From Eustoma russellianum (taxonomy: Eukaryota > Streptophyta > Magnoliopsida > Gentianales > Gentianaceae), in assembly GCA_036186865.1 (NCBI GenBank), contig AP025055.1, positions 10,081,931-10,145,930 on the forward strand: a DNA stretch of 64,000 bases. The letters are read 5' to 3'. This document shows positions 34,368 through 46,991 of this stretch, piece after piece; position 1 is the first letter of the stretch; every line of letters starts with the position of its first letter. The notes below the pieces were generated by a model. The model made no database searches. It had not been told where the DNA came from and saw nothing but the letters and a program-made list of their open reading frames with translations. A program made the translations under genes and the position numbers.

Positions 34368-36223
34368 GACCCCTTATCACTACTATTATTCATTGTATCA
34401 TCCGAAGGATTTACACAAGGGCTAAACTATCACATACGGACTGGAAGTATTGTTGGTTTCAAGGCAGGTCGTGCGCCATGCGTTTCGCATCTGGGTTTTG
34501 CCGATGATTTATTAATTTTTCTTGACGGATCCCCGCGCAACTTAATGAAATTTCGCACCTTCTTGGACACATATCAACAGGCTTCAGGGCAAATGGTTAA
34601 TTATCACAAAAGTCAATTCGTCGCAGGTCAAGGGGTCTCAGTCGCTGCATCTACCGCATCTTTGGGCATGAGGTCTACATCACTCCCAATCAAATATTTG
34701 GGTTCTTTCTTGCATAAGGGGATAAATAAAGCCAGGTACAGTACTGCTCTTCTCAGCCATTTTGACGCTAAATTATCATCATGGTCGACTGCTTTCTTAT
34801 CCATGGTGGGAAGACTAATACTCATTAAGCATGTGCTCAATACGTTGCCTATACACCTCATAGCTAGCTCCAGACTTCCAAAAGGGTTAATCCACTGTTT
34901 AAATCGGAAAATGGCTTCTTTTCTTTGGAAAGGACGCCATCATTGACAGTCTTGGTCTTCAGTATGTCGGCCTGTTGAATATGGTGGCCTTGGAATACGA
35001 CACCTTTTGCACATTCAAAAAGCATATGGTTGTCGAATATGGTGGAAATATTTTCACTCCAGCACATTGTGGGCAGAATTCTGCAGAACAAAGTATGGTC
35101 AGCGTCAGTCAAGTATATTCGCATATATACGGCTCTCCAACATGGAAACGCATCTGTAAAATAAATGCATACATGGAGATGCATACCTACACCTCTAATA
35201 ATATGTTACATTGGGTTCCAGATGAAAATGGCCAATTTTCCATTTGCACAGCCTACTCGCTGATAGTTCCTCATGAAGAATCAAAGTTAGAGTCACGATA
35301 CATTTGGTGGAAGAACACGCATCCTCATCAAAAAATATTTTTGTGGAAACTTTGGTCACGTTCTCTTCCAATGGTGGATAACTTTCGCAAGTGGCTGGTG
35401 GTCTATCCCTCGCAATGTGCTTTCTGTAGTCACGATCATGATAATCAAGACCATGTGTTTCTACATTGTGTTTTTATTCGGCCTCTTTGGGTGGATATCT
35501 CTATTACATTCTCTGGGCCAATGCCACATTCCTCCACCATCAAGGCTCATCTACTCCGTTGGTGGCGTATATCAACCCAAGCTACAATGGCGGGGCAACT
35601 TAGGTCGATTGTTCCATCACTCGTTGTGTGGGAAATATGGAAAATGTATGCAGCATGTAGATTTGGGGAAGAAAGCTTCGTCTATGAGAGGTTGTATACA
35701 CGGATCAAAGACTTGATATATACATGGTGCTCATCAACGTCCTCCGTCAGGTAAGCTTAAACTCAACGTCGACGCTGCTATAGGAAAACATATGTCGACA
35801 GGGGGCGCTATACTTCGAACAGCCCAGGGCATCTTTCATGCAGCTATATGCTTTCCATTGCCTTCCTTACGGCCTCTACGGGCAGAAATACATGCTATGA
35901 CAGTCGCACTAATGTTCTTTGCGCAACAGTATGATGGCCTAGTGGTGGAAACAGATTGTCAAAATCTCATCACACTGCTGGCCAGTAATCGTCAGCTAAC
36001 AGGTTCCTTGGCAATAGACATCACACGCGCATCACAATTCCTCAGTCTAAACGGCTCTACTATTCAATTTTGTCCGCGTGAAGCAAATTTAGCAGCGCAT
36101 AGGCTCGCAAGATATGGATATACATCAGCAGGTATGACAGTTTACAGTACATCTCAGCAACTACCATGTGAAGTACGTGGAGCAATAATTATGGATCATC
36201 AGCTGCCTACATTCAGAGCCTAA
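34368..36223 (+). pseudogene. L1-c ORF2, 3' half (reverse transcriptase, zf-RVT, RNase H)
   Basis: Continues from 22881 after SIRE-b. The reverse transcriptase resumes after GVKQGDP and shows SSEGFTQGL, FADDLLIF (catalytic aspartates present, near 34498) and KYLGSFLHKGI. A TGA at 34944-34946 breaks the frame, followed by a shift near 34970. The zf-RVT region (QCAFCSHDHDNQDHVF) is read at 35413-35462. RNase H shows LNVDAA, AEIHAM, ETDC and REANLAAHRLA, ending at TAA 36221-36223, with a frameshift near 35750. Domain order matches L1-a and L1-b, but similarity is clearly lower than between those two. Confidence 0.9.
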
Positions 36224-36796
36224 TACATGACGTTCAATTCTTTATATTGTTGTCTGTGTTCCATGGCACAGACAACATGGGTGCGTACTCTTTACCGTTT
36301 TTGTTATGTATGCTTGCTAGCCTTGGTGTTAATCTTTGCTACACTTATTACTGTTTGTTTCTTGCGACTGCGTTTGTTTGGACATGGTGGACAACTACTG
36401 GCGCTTCGGAGAGGAGAATATCTATGCCACATTCCAAGACAACTTCTACACCCAGTGGCGTTAATCAATATGAGTCGTCTTGGTTTCGCTTTGAGCCAAG
36501 ACGACTTCGGTACGTACTGGGTTACTTTTACTTCATGTTTTTCATGTACCCATTTATCACTTCTAACTTCTTTTTCCATTCGTCACGAGTTACATGGACG
36601 CATTATGTCGGTTGGCCCGTGCAATTGACATACCGGGAGGCGAACGCTTTATACCACTATCGACATACATTCCACATAGTATCGTTCAGCATTGGCGCAA
36701 TGGCAACTTCGGCACAACAAAAGGCTATTTGGGACTTCTCCCCAGCATTCTCTTATTTCTTCTCTTTTACATCAATGTACGACGTTATTCCCAGAC
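36224..36796 (+). other. L1-c 3' UTR body
   Basis: Non-coding stretch between ORF2 and the 3' module. A frame open from 36247 runs into the module and ends at its TGA (36970-36972), but its N-terminal part is not recognisably shared with the other L1 copies. No gene is supported. Confidence 0.6.
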
Positions 36797-36975
36797 ATAT
36801 AAATATGTACGCTTTTTCCTTCGCCAAGGTTTTATCCACAAGGGTGGTTTTACTTGGCAAGGTTTTAATGCGGCATATCATATATGACTGGAGACGCGTC
36901 ATCATTAGCGATTTGTATCACTTATTTTCATACTCTGACTTTTGTAATATGGTTTTCCTCCGCCAAAAGTGAGGT
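36797..36975 (+). other. Conserved L1 3'-terminal module, L1-c copy
   Basis: Aligns without indels to the L1-a and L1-b modules although the rest of this LINE is much more diverged. Stem arms GCCAAG (36823-36828) and CTTGGC (36853-36858), terminal hairpin CCTC (36957-36960) and GAGG (36971-36974). Confidence 0.6.
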
Positions 36976-36997
36976 TCTCCAATAAAATCATCATTAC

Positions 36998-37001
<4 letters not shown>

Positions 37002-37035
<34 letters not shown>
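37002..37035. repeat. (TA)n microsatellite at the L1-c 3' junction
   Basis: About 17 TA units follow the L1 end AATAAAATCATCATTACATAA and precede LTR sequence (CAGATTTTTTTT). It mirrors the tract at the 5' junction. Confidence 0.85.
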
Positions 37036-37038
<3 letters not shown>

Positions 37039-38039
37039 GATTTTTTTTAAAAAGGCACATACGCATATATTCCAACGTACTACCGATACGTTATATATTT
37101 TATGTACATTAACGTCACACCATTATACTTAACTCATATTTATGAGTATATTCAGGTCTTATATCATATGATATAAGTCATGGTGATGACAAATTTATTA
37201 CGACATGTTAAAAGGTTCTAAACCGAAAATTGTCGTATCGGACGAATACCGAAACTTCGCCAATGTGTCACGTACTTGTCATAAATAGATGGCCAGCCCA
37301 TACACTTCAAAAATGGCCAAATATTTCGTGGCTTACATGGTATGTGCAGACATAAAATCATTTCATATTGGCACACACAAATCACCCTCAATTAAGGCCA
37401 AATTGTGGAAATTCCAATTTCAATTTTGACACATGTTTTGGGCACCAATTTAAGATCAGCTTAAGTGCTGAATATTAAAGTTTAATTTATGTATATTACG
37501 TATAACATAATATATATAACACGTGCAAAAAAAATGGAATTTAATTAGAGAAAAATCGGGTAATCGATAAACATCGAAAATTCAGTTTTCTACGTACACA
37601 AGACATGGAACATTTTTGGCATGGCATATAACATGTATCTAGACACTTTTTACATATTTCATACATCTCAAAGTGTTCTAGAAAAATCAATTAAGGGCTG
37701 ATTTGAATATACCATGTGCACTATTTTACAAAGTTGGCAAAAATAAATTTCAGCACATGCACAAATCATTTCACACGCCTAAACCAGCTATGTTGGAGCT
37801 TATGTGGAGCCTTATTGGCAACTTGATTGGTCAAAGAATGTAGCATACAATGTTGGTGACAAAAAGAAAGGAGCTATATAAAGTAACATTTCAAACTTTG
37901 TCACATTTGTGACACATGCTGAAAATTCAGCATGTGTAGTCTAGGCTGGCTGATTTTTATGAGGCATATTTTACTTCTTGAATTAAGTGAATTAATTGGG
38001 AGATAGTATGGAAGTATTTTGAATATAATATGGAATAAA
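37036..38039 (+). repeat. SIRE-a right LTR, second segment
   Basis: Continues the LTR after L1-c and matches SIRE-b LTR 23286 onward. It retains the 20-bp palindrome (37158-37177) and one ATGCTGAAAATTCAGCAT palindrome (near 37917). It ends at GGAATAAA, where solo LTR A inserts. The next part of the LTR is at 59490. Confidence 0.9.
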
Positions 38040-41035
38040 TGTTGTACCCAACGAGGAACCACCTTGTACTTGGGACATATCTAAGAGAATTTATGGAAAG
38101 TTGTATCTTCAAGCACAATTTATTTAGTTGATGATTATTTTTTAATTAGATTATGTCAAGGAAAGTATTATATAAAAATTCAAACATGAATATTAGACTA
38201 TGTGAAGTGGCCCAATTCACTCCCAAGTGCTTGGGAGATTTCAGCCACAAGGAGAAAGAAGGCCTGATAGGATTTCTTAAGATTTCAAGAAGAGGAATTT
38301 TGAGGGCCATCTTTTAAGTGAGTCCAATTAGCAATTAAACCATTTTAGGTGATGGGCAAAATTGTTCCCAACATTCACCCAAATTTTCGTCCCTTAGCCC
38401 AAAAGAACTCAAAAAATTTCCCTAAATTCATATTTTAAAAGAAAAAGGGGGAAAATAATTAAGTAAAAAAAAGGGAGGCAACCACCACATGATTGTTTTT
38501 AAAACAAAAAAGAATTAGGCATGGTTAGGGTCATTAAGACCCCAACCGCTGGATACCATCAAGTGGGTAACCAAGGAGAATTTTGAATTCTACCATGGTT
38601 ACTTTTATTAACCCCAAGGTTAACCTAAAAGTAACTATGATTGGAATAAAGTAACCCAAGTTAATCATAAAGTAACCTTGATTAACTAAAGTAACCTAGG
38701 TTAATTACCATAACCTTACCATGGTAAATCCTTAGTCCCCCCTCTTGACCCCCCAACGGCTACACCTTAGCCAAGTGAAAGAAATTATCTCCAAAGAAAA
38801 CCCTCCCACTCCACCTCAAGAATCCACAAAGAACTTTCCCTCTCTTTTCTCTTCAAGCACACGGCCAAGAGGAGCCAAGAAGGTTTAGGTTCATCCAAGA
38901 TCAAGTGGTACTAGGTGAGTATATCCTAACCATCTTAAGAGGATTTCTACATCTTTCCTAGAATGAAACTCATAGTGCTACTCTTTCTTGTTCAAAACCA
39001 TGACCTTCATGGTCACTAGGTTTAAAATTTTCAAGCTTTGAGAGGTGCTAGTCTTAAGAGGTTTGAACACTACTCAAGCTCCATTTTGTTGAGTCCATTT
39101 AACCTCTATTTAGTACATCTTTCACTTAAAAACATGGACTAACAATTGTTCTCTTTTTTCCTCTTCAAAACCGTGGGGTTCATATGTGAAGAGGAGGAAG
39201 ACTTCACCATCTCATACACATTACAAGCTAAGGAAAGGAGTAAGTTGAAAAAGGCAAGTACACTATACATGCTCATGACTTGGATGTGAAAATGCATGCT
39301 TGAATGTCTAGATGCTATTAAGTTTTAATCTTAGATGTGAAATGTTGAGTTTAATGCATGAAACTTTCGGACCCTTGAGTTAAGTGGCTTGCATGTGTGA
39401 GATTTGTTCCAAAGGTGGATTCTTTGTGTTTTTTAATATGAATATGAGGTAAATCTAAGGTGAATGTGGCAAAGATCCCTTCTTTGGCATGCATGGGGGG
39501 ACGGTTTGATGAAATAGGGGAACATAAATGTAGCTCTTGTAAGAAATTGTAACTTGTGGGGTAAAGGTGTGAACAAGATGTGTGCTTTATATGTTAAGCC
39601 TAAGATGTTCATCATGGTGATATGACTTTGCCCTTGTATGCGTTTAGACAGGCTGTTTTGGGAAGTAGGGTACGTTTACATCAATTATACCAAGAATGGG
39701 TTCTAGTATGAACATGATGGGCAAGACCAAAAGAACGATATATGTACCATTCAAACTGTTTTGAAATGATGTGTAGATGACGTTTAGAATGTGTTAGAAC
39801 CTGCAAATCCACATGCTAAATGTGTACTTGATGTTTTATCAGGTGTTTAAGCCAAACAACTCAAGTTGGGACATTCTAGTAAGGAAATGTGAAAAAACTA
39901 GAATTTACTGGAACAGGGCAGATTATTGTGATGTTTTGTAGGACCTGAAAAGGGACCTTAGAAGTATTCAATTTAGCTAATTTTTGGCATAACACTAGCC
40001 CTATGTGTATAGTAAATATGAGAGTTGGAATTTCGTTAAAAGAAGACATGTTTTATTTTTAACAAAATTTTTTAGTAAAACTGGTCAAGCTGGAAATTAC
40101 TGGAATGAACAGATTTTATGTGACATAATAATTGACCCGGAAATGGACCTTAGAAATATGCAATTGGGCTGATTTTTGGCAGGATGTTAGCCTTATGTGT
40201 TTTCTAGGTTTGAGAGTTGGAATTTTGGAAAAAGGACTTACGGTTTGGTCACAATAAAATTCGTAGTAAAATTAGTCATTCCAGAATTAAGCGTGTACCC
40301 GTCTTGGGAAAAAGAATAAATGACCCCTCTAACGATATTATAATTTCGCAAAACTTTTATGACAATTACTTAAGACATATGTAAGTGTTTTTATGTAAAC
40401 CACTTAACTTAGAATGATTATTTTAAGAGGTAATCACCAACGTTAAGTTGGCGTTACTAATCTGGAATTTTGGGCAGAATTGAGGAATTTGCTGTTGGGC
40501 TTTGTGTTGGTGGGCTTAAACTTAATTATATAGTTTGGGCTTATGATCATTGATTATTGGCATGTCTACAGCATTTTTCCAGGGTTGGCTCAAATTAAAT
40601 GAAGCTTAATGGGCTTATAGGAAAGGTAAAAGAAAGGACACTGCACTGCTGAATTTCAGCAGCACCCTATTTTATAATTAAATAAATTAAGTGTCTTACA
40701 CGCCTCGTATCGTCACGAAAATTTTATTACGAATAGAAAAGACACTCTTATGCATATGTATGACCAGAACTCATGATAATGGGCCTAAAACACGAGGTTT
40801 TGAGGCCGTGCATATGGAACGATAATTCTGGAAATTTTTCCAGCCTAAAGAATAAGTTGTACGTATGTGTATCTGTAACGCATCATGTCATGGATTGCAT
40901 AGTACATCTCATACATTGCATCATCGTCATTTACATGATTTATGGAACTGATTTTATGAGAAAGAAAGATGAAAAAGCGTTTTGTTTTAACAGAAAAGAT
41001 TCTGTTTTTTTAAAAAGAACGCTTTCCACCGGTAC
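38040..41035 (+). repeat. Solo gypsy LTR A, first segment
   Basis: Starts TGTTGTACCCAAC and, with 58493-59489, forms one LTR of about 4.0 kb ending CGCCACA. Flanks are ataaa (38035-38039) and attaa (59490-59494), a degenerate target duplication. No internal region or second LTR is present, so it is a solo LTR from LTR-LTR recombination. It has two copies of the roughly 190-bp unit (TTTGGCA landmarks at 39983 and 40175), AAACCGTG motifs and a GTGAG donor-like site at 38915. LTR B interrupts it at 41036. No gene is supported. Confidence 0.88.
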
Positions 41036-43814
41036 TGTTGTACCCAACAAGGAACCACCTTGTACTTACGACATAATCAAGAGAGAGTTTATGAGAATTT
41101 GTGTCTACAAGCACCACTTATTTAGTTGATGATCATTTTTATTTTATTTATATTAGATTATGTTACGGAAAGTATTATATCAGAATATCAAGCGCGAATA
41201 CTGAACCATGTGAAGGGACCCAATTCCCTCCCAAGGACTTGTGAGATTTCGGCCACAAGGTTAAGGAAGGCTTTAATGGAATTTCCTAAGATTTTAAGGG
41301 CCATCTTTTAAGTAAGCCAATAAGCAATTAAACAAGTTTGGGTAGTGGGCAAAAATTTGGTTCCAACACATACCTCATTTTCGGCCCTTAGCCCAAAGAG
41401 GGCTCAAAAATCTTCCTAATTAACCATTTTAAAAGAAAGAAGGGGAAAAATAAAATAAGTAAAAAAGAAGTAATTACATTGATTAAGGCATTGTTAGGGT
41501 CATTAAAGACCCCAACCGCCGGATGAGTTGGGGTAGCCAACCAAGGGAGATGTTTTAACTCCACCATGGTTACTTTATATTCAACCCAAGGTTAAAGTAA
41601 CCATAATTAGATAAAGTAACTAAGGTTAGTTCAAAAATAACCATGATTAGACTAAAGTAACCAAGGCTAGTGATAAAGTAACCTTGATTAACTAAAGTAA
41701 CCAAGGTTAATCCCCTTAACCTTACCATGGTAACCCCTTAACCTCTCTTACACCCTCCCCAACTGCTAACCATAGCCTAAGAAAGAGAATTCCCTCCAAA
41801 AACACAATTGAGAATCCCCTCACCCTTCTAACACTCAAAGGACCTCAAGTGCAAGAAGAATTCCTTCTCCTCCCTTCACCCCAAACCACACGGCCAAGAG
41901 CAAATCAAGAAGTTTTAGGTCTTCCAAGACTAAGTGATATTAGGTAAGTATTCCTAACCTTCTCAAGAAGATATCTATATTTTCATAAGATGAAACTTAT
42001 GGTGTCATTTTCTTGCTCATAACCGTGACCTTCAAGGTCACTAGGCTCAAAAAGTCTCAAGCTTTTGTGGATCCTAGTCTTGAGAGGCTTGAATACTACT
42101 CAAGCTCCATTTTGGTAAGTCCATCTAACCCTTATTAAGTGTATCTTTTACTTAAGGATGTAAGCTAACCATTGACCTCTTTTCCCTTCCAAAACCGTGG
42201 GGCACATGCACAAAGAAGAGGAAGGTTCCAACTTTTCCATACATCTTTCAAGCTTAGAAGAGGATTAAGTTGAAAAAGCAAGTACACTATACATATTTGT
42301 GGCTTGAATGTGAAAGTGCTTGCTTGAATGTCTAGATGACTTTAAGATTCAATCTTAGATGTGAAATACTAAGCTTTGATGCATGAAATTTTCGGCATTA
42401 TGGTATAATGGCTTGCATGTGTGAGTTTGGCTCCAAAGGTGGATTCTTTGTTACTTCTAACTATGGGTATGTGGTATACTTAGGATAATTGAGATAAAGG
42501 TCTTGTCTTTTTCATGGATGGGGGACGGTTGGAGGGAGAAAGGGGAAACCAAGGTAGTTTTGTAAGAAATGGTATCTTGTGGGATGAAATGTGACAAAGA
42601 TGGATGCTTTATGTGTTATCTTTACTATGTTCATTATGGAGTTATCATCTTCGCCCTTGCATGTGTATAAACGGACTGTTTGAGGGTTAGGGTGCGTACG
42701 CACTAATTTTACCAAGGTTTGATTTTAGTAGAAATATGGTGTGCATGGCCCAAAGAATGATGTATGTGGCATACAAGTTGTTTTGAAAAGGCATGTATAT
42801 GATGTTTGTACGTGTGGAATCTGTAAATTTTCCATGCTAAAGTTAAGTTTGGTGTTTAATAAAGTGGTTATGTCAAACAATGCAAGTTAGGGCCATTTAG
42901 GAAGAAAAGGTGACAAAACTTGAGATTCACTGGGCATGGCAGATTTTAGGCCGTTTTGTGAGACCTAAAAAGAGACCTTAGGGACATTCAATTTAGTTAA
43001 TTTTTGGTATGACACTACCCTATGTGTATATTAGGTATGAGAGTTAGAATTTTGTTAAAAGGAGTTATGGATCATTTTTAGCAGAATTTTTATTAAAACT
43101 GATCATGCTGGAAAATGACTGGGCTAAACAGATTTTATATGACATAATGAGTGATCAGGAATGGACCTTAGGAATATGCAATTGGGCTGATTTTCGGCAG
43201 AAAACTAGCCCTATGTGCTTACTAAGCTTGAGAGCTGGAATCTTTGAAAAAGAAGTTACGGTTTGGTCACACTAAAATTGGAAGTAAAATCAGTCATTCC
43301 AGAATTCAGCATGTAACGGTTTTGGGAAAAAGAATAATGATTCCTCTAACGATATTGTAAATTCGCAAAACTTTTATGTCAACTACTTAAGACATATGTA
43401 AACCCTTTTATGTAAGCCACGTACCTTAGAATGATTAATTGAAAGGTAAACACCATAATTAAGTGGGCGTCACTAATCTGAAATTTTGGGCAGAATTGAG
43501 GAACTTATTATAAGGCCTTGTTCTAATGGACTTGGGCTTAATTATACGGCTTGGGCTTACAATCACTAATTAACGGTATGTTTATAATAGTTTCCCAAAG
43601 CCGGCCCAAATTGAAAGAAGTTTAATGGGCTTACATGAAAGATAAAAAAGGGACACTGTATTGCGAAATTCAGCGGCCCTTGTTTCGTAATTAATTAGAC
43701 TAAGTGCCTTACACATTTTATATCGTCACGAGAATTCTATTGTGAATATAAAGGACATTTTTGTGCATATGTATGACAAGAACTCATGATAGTTGGCCTA
43801 ACTATAGGGATTGA
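41036..43814 (+). repeat. Solo gypsy LTR B, first segment
   Basis: Starts TGTTGTACCCAACAAGG and, with 57213-58487, forms one LTR of about 4.05 kb ending CGCTATA. The 5-bp duplication ggtac (41031-41035 and 58488-58492) is exact. It is related to A along its length, so one family inserted into a relative. Two copies of the LTR unit lie near 42940-43310, and a donor-like AG|GTAAGT is at 41944. TK-C interrupts it after attga (43810-43814). No gene is supported. Confidence 0.9.
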
Positions 43815-45649
43815 TGTTGTACCCCAACGACCATGTACTTGAAACTATGATTAAGTGACGAAATAAAAGCGATGATCCCTTCACGTGCATGTTACTTAAG
43901 TCAAATTAGCGCTTCTTTATTTAAATTCTTTAAGTTCATTTAGGACAGACACTAAATAGTTATACAAGCGAACGTCACAAGGTGTGTGACACACCTTGTG
44001 AATTCGGCCATAGGCCATTGATCATCCTTGAAGTAAACTTGTTCTTTTAAGAATACAAACATAATTGATACTCACAAGGCAAGATTAAAATCATATTAGA
44101 TAAAATAGATAGTAGCATAAATTATATAAATGTGGGACATGTTAATTATGAAATGACCAAAACACCCCCAAAGGCCCCCCTATTTTCGGCCATAACCCTC
44201 CAAGTTTTCTAGAATCCTCTTAATTTTACTACAATTAAAAAAAAAGAAGTCTCAAGCATGCAAGACAAGATGAATAAAATAAGGCAAGGCATGCAAGGGG
44301 AAACTAATAAAATATGGAGAAGGAGTCTTGCATGGGAGACAAGACATGGTCAAAAGTGACCTTTTTCTTCCTTTCATAAACCATGCTCCCCTTCCCCCTC
44401 TTTGACCCTAGAACCGCCGGCCCCCTCCCCATTTTCCCCCAACATATTCTATTTTAAGTGTTCCTAGAAGCTCCCTTCAATCTCACCTTGAATCCCCTCT
44501 CAAGCAAGTGTTGCCAACACTTAAGAAATTTTCCCTCCCTCCACACTCCAACTTTCGGCCACACCACTCCTTGAAGGTAGGAGTTCTCAATCAAGCTCAT
44601 ATTCAAGACTCAAGAAGATCTCTAGGTAAGTCTTGATTCCAAATTCCTTAAGTGAATTCTTATTTGGTGAAGAATGAAGCTCACTTGAACCACTCCCTCC
44701 ACCCCAAAAACCGTGGCCTCCTTGTCCAACTAGGTGGAAGATTTCAACTCTCTTAGGTGGTGCTATCTTGCTACACTTGAAGCTCCACTCCAAGCCTAAT
44801 TTGGTAAGATGTTCTAGCCTCAATTGGAACTCTATTTTCACTATTGAATGAAGACTAACTCTCCTTTTTTCCTCTCCATCAAAACCGTGTAGTCAAGAGT
44901 GGAAAAGGAGGAGGATTCCAACTCAACTCACTTCATAACCAAGCTAAGACAAGAACTCTAGCTTGAAGAGGCAAGTATACACTAGACTCTCATGATTTAT
45001 TTGAAGAATTAGTGACTTGAATGGCTAGATGTTCCTAAGATGTGAACTTTAGAAGAAAACACTAAGTTCAAGTTTGTACCTTAGTGATTTCTTAGGAACA
45101 TTATCTTGCATGTGACTAATTCTTTCAAAGATGCAATCTTTTCTTGCATACAAAGTGAAATGGGGCTGTCTTAAGATGAATTAAGGTCCACCTAAGTAAG
45201 TCTAGGCTAGATTAACTCTTGGATGAAACTTGTGAAGACCTAAGAAAGCATGCATGTGTTAAATGTGAATTTTATGAGGTTGTTTGGGTAAGATTGGAAT
45301 AACATGGTGCTTGAATGTGTTGCATCCTTAAATAAGTGTTGTGAAAATATGTTCTTGGTATCACCTAAATTTCGGCCTAAAGGATGAAGATGAAGGTGAA
45401 TTGAATCCAAGAAAGAACATCTTTTGTGAACAAGCATGCTAGTGGTTGTGAACAAACTACCCACTGTTTTGACATGGTACAAAGAGGACTCAAAAAGAGG
45501 AGTGAAATCTGGACATTCATAGGAAAAAGGTGTATGTGATGACTAATAAGTTATTTCATAAGCACAAGATAATTAGTGGTCACTTGACATGAAAAGAGGG
45601 TAAAATGTCAAACCACTGGAGCTCGACAAAATTGGACAGTGAGATGTGT

Positions 45650-46575
45650 GACCTTAAACTGAACCTTACTAATGTGCTATCAAATTGGTTTTTGGTATGA
45701 TGTTAGTCCTATGTGTTTAACAAATGTGAGAGTTGGAATTGTGGTAAAATAGGTTATGGATTATTTTTAATAAATGTTTTGGTGAAACTGCTCAGGCTGG
45801 AAATTCTGGAACTGGACAGAATAGAGTGACGTTTTAGATGGTTTAATAACTGACCTTAAAGACCTTCAATGAAGCTAATTTTTGGTACAAAGTTATCCTT
45901 ATGAATTTAGCACAAGTGAGAGGTAGAATTTCGTCAAAATAAGCTAAGGATTATTTTTAAGAAATTACGCGGTAAAACTACTCCAGTAACAAATTCTGGA
46001 GCTGGGCAGAATTGACCATTGACTTAAACGTATTAAAAGGGGACCTTGTGAATATTTAATAAATCTGATTTTTGGCACAAACCTAGCCCCATGAGTATAG
46101 TAGAGATGACAACTGGAATTTTGGTAAAATTAGCTATGGTTAAGTTTTAATAAAATATTTGGTAAGACTGGTCAGACCTGAAAAACGAGAACTGAGCAGA
46201 ATAGTGACCTCTTTTCACTAACTTAAAAAGGGACCTTGTAGAAGACCAATAAAGCTGATTTTGGGCATGGTAATAATCCTATGAGTTTAGTGGACACGCC
46301 AGCTGGAATCTTGGTAAAATAAGTTCTGGATTATTTTTAATGCATTATTTGGTAAAACCGCTCAACTGAAATTACTGGAGCCAACCTGAAACTAGTAACG
46401 ACTTTCCAGCCTCAGAAAAGGGACTTAGAGACATGCAAATGGGCTAAATTTCGGTAGGATATTAGTTCCATATGTTTATGACTTGGGCGAGTTAGAATTT
46501 CTGGAAAACGAATTACGGATTCACCGCAATTGAATTTTTAGTAAAATTTGTCAGCTCAGTTTCAGCACCTAAACC
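45650..46575 (+). repeat. Five tandem units of about 190 bp in TK-C 5' LTR
   Basis: The landmark TTTTTGGTA/GCA recurs at about 45691, 45881, 46071, 46260 and 46449, a period of 189-190 bp. Around each landmark the order is the same: GGACCTT, GCTGATTTTTGG, TAGTCCTATGAG, GAGAGTTGGAATTTTGG, TTATGGATTATTTTTAAT, then a GGTCAG...CTGGA...CAGAAT block. Units are well diverged from each other. The copy in the 3' LTR is at about 54835-55760. Confidence 0.75.
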
Positions 46576-46991
46576 AGTTTGGAAAGTAAGTAAATAAGTC
46601 CCTTTACGGTTATTGAAATAATTTGCAATTTTATGACATGTATCTAAGATTCCACCAAACGTATTTGTAACAAAAGAATTATGGAAATAGACCTAATTGG
46701 TTAGCTCAACCGCCCTATGAATGTGAAGCGAAAGTCTTGGGAATGTTTAGCTTCCAAATTCATGTATGTTGATATGTTATAAGGAATGCATACAATTATT
46801 CATGTCATGGCTTGCATTTCATATCACGGCATGTATCATGCATAATCATGAAACTGATTTTCATGGATTTTATGATGCAAGCAAGTTTTACAAGCGACTA
46901 TCTTTTCGTTATGCATGAAAAGTTTTTACGGTCCCATGTTTTTAAAGAAAGCTTCATGATCCCTTTGACGGCCAAGCATGCGACTAACCCG

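Larger units (their letters stand above)
19593..37001 (+). mobile_element. L1-type LINE, copy L1-c (different subfamily), split by SIRE-b
   Basis: The LINE runs 19593-22881 and resumes at 34368-37001. SIRE-b inserted inside the reverse transcriptase frame, duplicating gaccc (22877-22881 and 34368-34372). It keeps a CG-rich 5' UTR, an intact ORF1, a broken ORF2, a 3' UTR and the conserved 3' module. Its proteins are clearly diverged from L1-a and L1-b (for example FADDLLIF instead of YADDLL), so it belongs to a separate subfamily that shares the same 3' end. It appears full length at the 5' side. Confidence 0.93.
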
